This document shows positions 7,699 through 10,094 of a DNA stretch of 10,094 nt, one piece after another; positions within the stretch are counted from its first letter, which is position 1; each line of letters opens with the position of its first letter. The position numbers were made by a program, and so were the translations under genes. The notes under the pieces are model-generated. The model was given only the letters and a program-made list of their open reading frames with translations, was not told where the DNA came from and searched no databases. Origin of the DNA: an uncultured Rikenellaceae bacterium. Lineage in GTDB: Bacteria; Bacteroidota; Bacteroidia; Bacteroidales; Rikenellaceae. The DNA lies in the NCBI GenBank assembly GCA_949284665.1, contig CASDWR010000170.1, positions 1-10,094 of the forward strand, written 5' to 3'.

Positions 7699-7706
7699 CA
7701 CAGGTA
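7699..7706 (-). promoter_or_regulatory. Possible -7 promoter box for sodB
   Basis: The minus strand reads TACCTGTG, one mismatch from TAnnTTTG, about 31 bases before the sodB ATG; this would give a leader of roughly 24 bases. The next TTG upstream is only 15 bases away, short of the usual 19-21. Weak support. Confidence 0.3.
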
Positions 7707-7886
7707 TCCGGAATGGAATATCAAGAATTATACCATGTCTGGAATAACACGATCGAAAGTAAAAGGTTCTTATGCTGTTGCCAAAATGGTCGAATATATG
7801 GTTTTTCATAGATCGGAACTCCGATTACGAAAGCAAATGGAAACGAGACCTCTCTTCGAACACCTTTCTTTCCGTTGGCTCGTTTT

Positions 7887-8963
7887 TTACAGTCCGTTTG
7901 GGACCAGCCCCAAATTGTTGATTGACTCGTTCACCGCCTGCAATGAATCGTATGTGCGTAATACGTCGGAGTAGTCCCAGAATTTGATGTCGTCTTTGAT
8001 TTCTCGCATTTCTGCGATCTCCTTTTTTATCTTTTCGATCTGTCGTTGATCCGATACGGCGACGATTCCCTGTACGGCTTTATTGTTTTTTGCACGGATC
8101 AGATTCAGAATGAGGCTGTCGATCGATCCGGATGTTTGTACTTCAAAAACGTAGATCACACGTCCCATGTTCCCGATTGTTACTTCCCAAATTGCGTCAA
8201 CGACGGCTCCTGAAGCTACTTTTTTTTCGACTTCAGCTCGAAATCCGAGAAAACGACCGATATCGGCCAGTTTGTCGCGTATGTCATTGTGGACGAACAA
8301 TGCCTCTTTTTTCCCTTTCGGTGAAAGATCTTCATCTGTTTCGATCGGTTCGGGATTATTTTTGTTTTTCAGTTCCTGCCAGAAGAACGAATTCAGCGTC
8401 AACATGTTCGTTATTTCAGAACAGCCATTCTGCTTGGCAAAAACAACCATTTCCCGACCTTGGCCAGAGAGATATTCATAAGTTTTGCCTGTCAGCTTCG
8501 CCTCGTATCGGGGCAATTTTGGAACCCGTAACAAACGGAAAGCGTCATACGTACGCCTGTTCCAAAGCAGATACTGATCGGGCCATGCTTTGCAAAGTAA
8601 TTCACTCATGATGGCAGGTCCGATCCCTTTTACTTTTGACCGAAATGTGTCCCAGCGTTTTTCAACCGATTCCGATCCATAGATCAGATTCGAGAATTGA
8701 TCGCGTAATAACGACATGCCATTGGCCTGTATGATATTGTCGACCTGATAGTGTCGATTCCCCCACATGGTCATTGCCCACAACGGGGCGATGCAGTCAA
8801 ATAAATCTTCTTCATCCATTTGTTCCAGCCGTTCGCGTGTGAAGGACTGTACTTTCAATGCAAGTTGTTCCCGTTCGTTCCGTTCTTGTGTCGCAATGGA
8901 ACGATTGGCTGCGAACCATTTGCTGTAGTTTTTTAGGTATCGGTTCAATGCTTCGGTATTCAT
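7887..8963 (-). CDS. Uncharacterised protein with HhH-like segment and PD-(D/E)XK-like C-terminal region
   Basis: 358 residues; I do not recognise a named family. The N-terminal ~200 residues are helical, with WAMTMWGNRHYQ (62-73) and a helix-hairpin-helix-like VKGIGPAIMSELL (111-123) followed by PDQYLLWNRRTYDAFRLL, the kind of segment that grips DNA in glycosylases and repair nucleases. A charged linker (199-220) leads to a C-terminal part that reads like a restriction-endonuclease fold: helix HNDIRDKLADIGRFLGF (225-241), strand GAVVDAIWEV with Asp256, strand VIYVFEVQTSGS with Glu274 and Gln276 (an ExQ variant of ExK), then helix SLILNLIRAKN and strand QGIVAVSD. A DNA nuclease or repair/defence protein is inferred from this layout, not proven. 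No methyltransferase or helicase partner is next to it. No signal peptide or membrane helix. It stands alone, between sodB and tpiA on the same strand. Confidence 0.85.
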   Translation of the reverse strand: MNTEALNRYLKNYSKWFAANRSIATQERNEREQLALKVQSFTRERLEQMDEEDLFDCIAPLWAMTMWGNRHYQVDNIIQANGMSLLRDQFSNLIYGSESVEKRWDTFRSKVKGIGPAIMSELLCKAWPDQYLLWNRRTYDAFRLLRVPKLPRYEAKLTGKTYEYLSGQGREMVVFAKQNGCSEITNMLTLNSFFWQELKNKNNPEPIETDEDLSPKGKKEALFVHNDIRDKLADIGRFLGFRAEVEKKVASGAVVDAIWEVTIGNMGRVIYVFEVQTSGSIDSLILNLIRAKNNKAVQGIVAVSDQRQIEKIKKEIAEMREIKDDIKFWDYSDVLRTYDSLQAVNESINNLGLVPNGL

Positions 8964-9180
8964 AGAAGGTGTTTTTTATAGGTCCGGTTCAAAGGGATTT
9001 GGAATTGCTATGTTTTTGTCGACTCTGTATGTCATGTTTTTCCCTTTGCGGCTGTTTTCCCGGTACTCTCCTTTCCCATGACGGTCAAAGTTTCCGTATC
9101 GTTACCTGCGATATTTTTAAAAAGAATATGGCTGTTAATTATATTGTCGATACACGATTTTGTCTGATTTCCCCTTTCCA

Positions 9181-9188
9181 CAAAGGTA
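9181..9188 (-). promoter_or_regulatory. Putative -7 promoter box for the nuclease-like gene
   Basis: The minus strand reads TACCTTTG, an exact TAnnTTTG match and identical to the box before nadC. About 22 bases upstream is only a weak TTTA. Transcription starting near 9174 would give a leader of about 210 bases before the ATG at 8963. Confidence 0.45.
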
Positions 9189-9310
9189 TAAAATGTTTTT
9201 ATATAATTGATAAATAAGAGGTTGTTTTTTGGGGATGAGTATTGTCCTATTTTTATCTGTTGCCGGCGCATATCCCTGTTCTTGGTATTTTGACGACAGG
9301 ACAAAATGAA

Positions 9311-9347
9311 TTTTCCCTCATACGCTATTAAGCAATATGAGGGAAAA
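9311..9347 (-). terminator. Hairpin terminator downstream of tpiA
   Basis: TTTTCCCTCATA (9311-9322) and TATGAGGGAAAA (9336-9347) are perfect reverse complements, 12 bp, with a 13-base loop that can itself pair GCT with AGC. It lies about 70 bases after the tpiA stop. On the minus strand the stem is followed by TTCATTTTGT, a modest T-rich tail, fitting rho-independent termination of tpiA. Confidence 0.6.
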
Positions 9348-9356
9348 TGGGAGAAT

Positions 9357-9401
9357 GATGGCCAAGGGGTATTTAGGTGCCTTCCTCACATAATGGCCAT
9401 C
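9357..9401. repeat. 8-bp inverted repeat GATGGCCA / TGGCCATC
   Basis: GATGGCCA (9357-9364) and TGGCCATC (9394-9401) are exact reverse complements 29 bases apart, just after the tpiA stop and before the terminator hairpin in the minus direction. The interior holds AAGG...CCTT and can fold further. It may be part of the mRNA 3' end structure; no known element was recognised. Confidence 0.45.
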
Positions 9402-9414
9402 AGGAATTGAGGTA

Positions 9415-10094
9415 TTATTCGAATGCTTTACCGATGGAAAGGAAATCCTCTGCGACCAATGCTGCACCACCGATCAGTCCGCCGTCCACATCCTGTTTTG
9501 CAAAAATTTCTTTTGCGTTTGAGGGTTTGCAGCTTCCACCGTAAAGGATCGGAATTTGTTCAGCAACATTGCCGAATCGCTTTGCAAGCACTTGACGGAT
9601 ATACGCATGCATCTCTTGTGCCTGTTCGGAAGTGGCGGTTTTGCCCGTGCCGATCGCCCACACCGGTTCGTAAGCGATAATCAGTTTTTCGAACTGTTTG
9701 TCCGAGAGGTTGAATACCACCTCTTCGATCTGAGTCTTGACAGCATCGAAATGTTTATTTGCCTCCCGTTGTTCGAGGTTCTCGCCCACACAATAGATGG
9801 GAATCAGGTTGTTCGCATAAACCTGTTCCATTTTACGATTGAGCGTTTCGCTCGTTTCACCGTAATATTGACGGCGTTCGGAGTGCCCCAGGATCACATA
9901 TTCGCAACCGAGTGCAGCGATCATTGATGCAGCCACCTCTCCTGTATAGGCTCCTTTTGCTTCAGCCGCACAATTTTGCGCTCCTACGGCAATTCCCGTA
10001 CCTCGAGTTGCTTTTACCACCTCACTCAAATGGGTGAAAGGTGGGCATACAATGAAATTCACACATTCGCAAACCTCTTTCTTGCCGGCAGCTA
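9415..10094 (-). CDS. tpiA: Triosephosphate isomerase, N-terminus cut by window edge
   Basis: 225 residues are visible; the frame stays open to the right edge, so about 25-35 N-terminal residues, including the GNWKMN segment with the catalytic Lys, lie outside. The enzyme interconverts dihydroxyacetone phosphate and glyceraldehyde 3-phosphate in glycolysis. Visible motifs are VGAQNCAAEAKGAYTGE, the electrophile His in ILGHSERRQYYGE, the catalytic Glu and flexible loop in AYEPVWAIGTGKTA, and the phosphate-binding YGGSCKPSNAKE and GLIGGAAL near the C-terminus. A GTG at 10062 could look like a start, but the conserved sequence continues upstream of it (AAGKKEVCEC before VNFIVCPPFTHL), so it is an internal Val codon. 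It is followed by a hairpin terminator and seems to end its transcription unit. Confidence 0.97.
   Translation of the reverse strand, partial: AAGKKEVCECVNFIVCPPFTHLSEVVKATRGTGIAVGAQNCAAEAKGAYTGEVAASMIAALGCEYVILGHSERRQYYGETSETLNRKMEQVYANNLIPIYCVGENLEQREANKHFDAVKTQIEEVVFNLSDKQFEKLIIAYEPVWAIGTGKTATSEQAQEMHAYIRQVLAKRFGNVAEQIPILYGGSCKPSNAKEIFAKQDVDGGLIGGAALVAEDFLSIGKAFE

Larger units (their letters stand above)
8964..9414. other. 451-base intergenic region between the nuclease-like gene and tpiA
   Basis: No gene that I can support. Several open frames cross it but show no domain, and one on the minus strand would end inside the leader of the nuclease-like gene. It holds a promoter box (9181-9188), a strong hairpin (9311-9347) and a longer inverted repeat (9357-9401). 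A 7-bp inverted pair TTGTCCT / AGGACAA (9242-9248, 9298-9304) is also present. The long leader between 9174 and 8963 is unexplained. Confidence 0.6.

Noticed and set aside
7842..7885. AAACGAG...CTCGTTT inverted repeat followed by T-run, as a terminator
   Set aside because: The T-run follows only on the plus strand, where no gene ends, and the loop is about 30 bases. A terminator for the minus-strand gene is not supported.
7735..7974. 79-codon plus-strand open frame between sodB and the nuclease-like gene
   Set aside because: Its second half overlaps the conserved end of the nuclease-like gene, it has no domain, and no promoter box was found for it.
1..10094. CRISPR arrays, tRNA or rRNA genes, insertion sequences, prophage genes
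   Set aside because: No regularly spaced repeats, no cloverleaf-like conserved segments, no transposase motifs and no phage proteins were found by reading both strands.

Overview
The window looks like chromosomal DNA from a member of the Bacteroidota, probably Bacteroidales. Two intergenic regions carry exact copies of the Bacteroidota -7 promoter box (TAnnTTTG, here TACCTTTG), and start codons generally lack a clear Shine-Dalgarno sequence. The set of conserved proteins (a DPP IV-type S9 peptidase with signal peptide, an Fe-type superoxide dismutase, WG-repeat kinases) fits that group. I cannot name the genus.

Left third (1-3438, minus strand): a three-gene operon that runs off the left edge. 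Its order of transcription is a Ser/Thr-kinase-like protein with C-terminal WG repeats, a von Willebrand factor A (vWA) protein with an intact MIDAS motif, and a second kinase-like WG protein that is clearly a paralogue of the first. The paralogue has lost the glycine loop, the beta-3 basic residue, the catalytic Asp and the metal-binding Asn, so it looks like a pseudokinase. The genes overlap by 19 and 3 bases. The set recalls the kinase/vWA/PP2C triads associated with tellurium-resistance (TerY-P) systems, but no phosphatase is visible and the left end is cut. This is the least ordinary part of the window.

Middle (3439-6842, plus strand): a divergent promoter region, then nadC (quinolinate phosphoribosyltransferase, NAD synthesis). 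A secreted dipeptidyl peptidase IV follows directly, with no base between the nadC stop codon and its ATG. A strong hairpin separates this pair from the convergent genes beyond.

Right part (7075-10094, minus strand): an Fe-type superoxide dismutase; an uncharacterised protein combining a helix-hairpin-helix-like segment with a PD-(D/E)XK-like (D...ExQ) C-terminal region, possibly a nuclease; and tpiA (triosephosphate isomerase), whose N-terminus lies beyond the right edge. Each appears to be its own transcription unit, with a hairpin terminator after tpiA. No tRNA, rRNA, CRISPR array, insertion sequence or prophage gene was seen.
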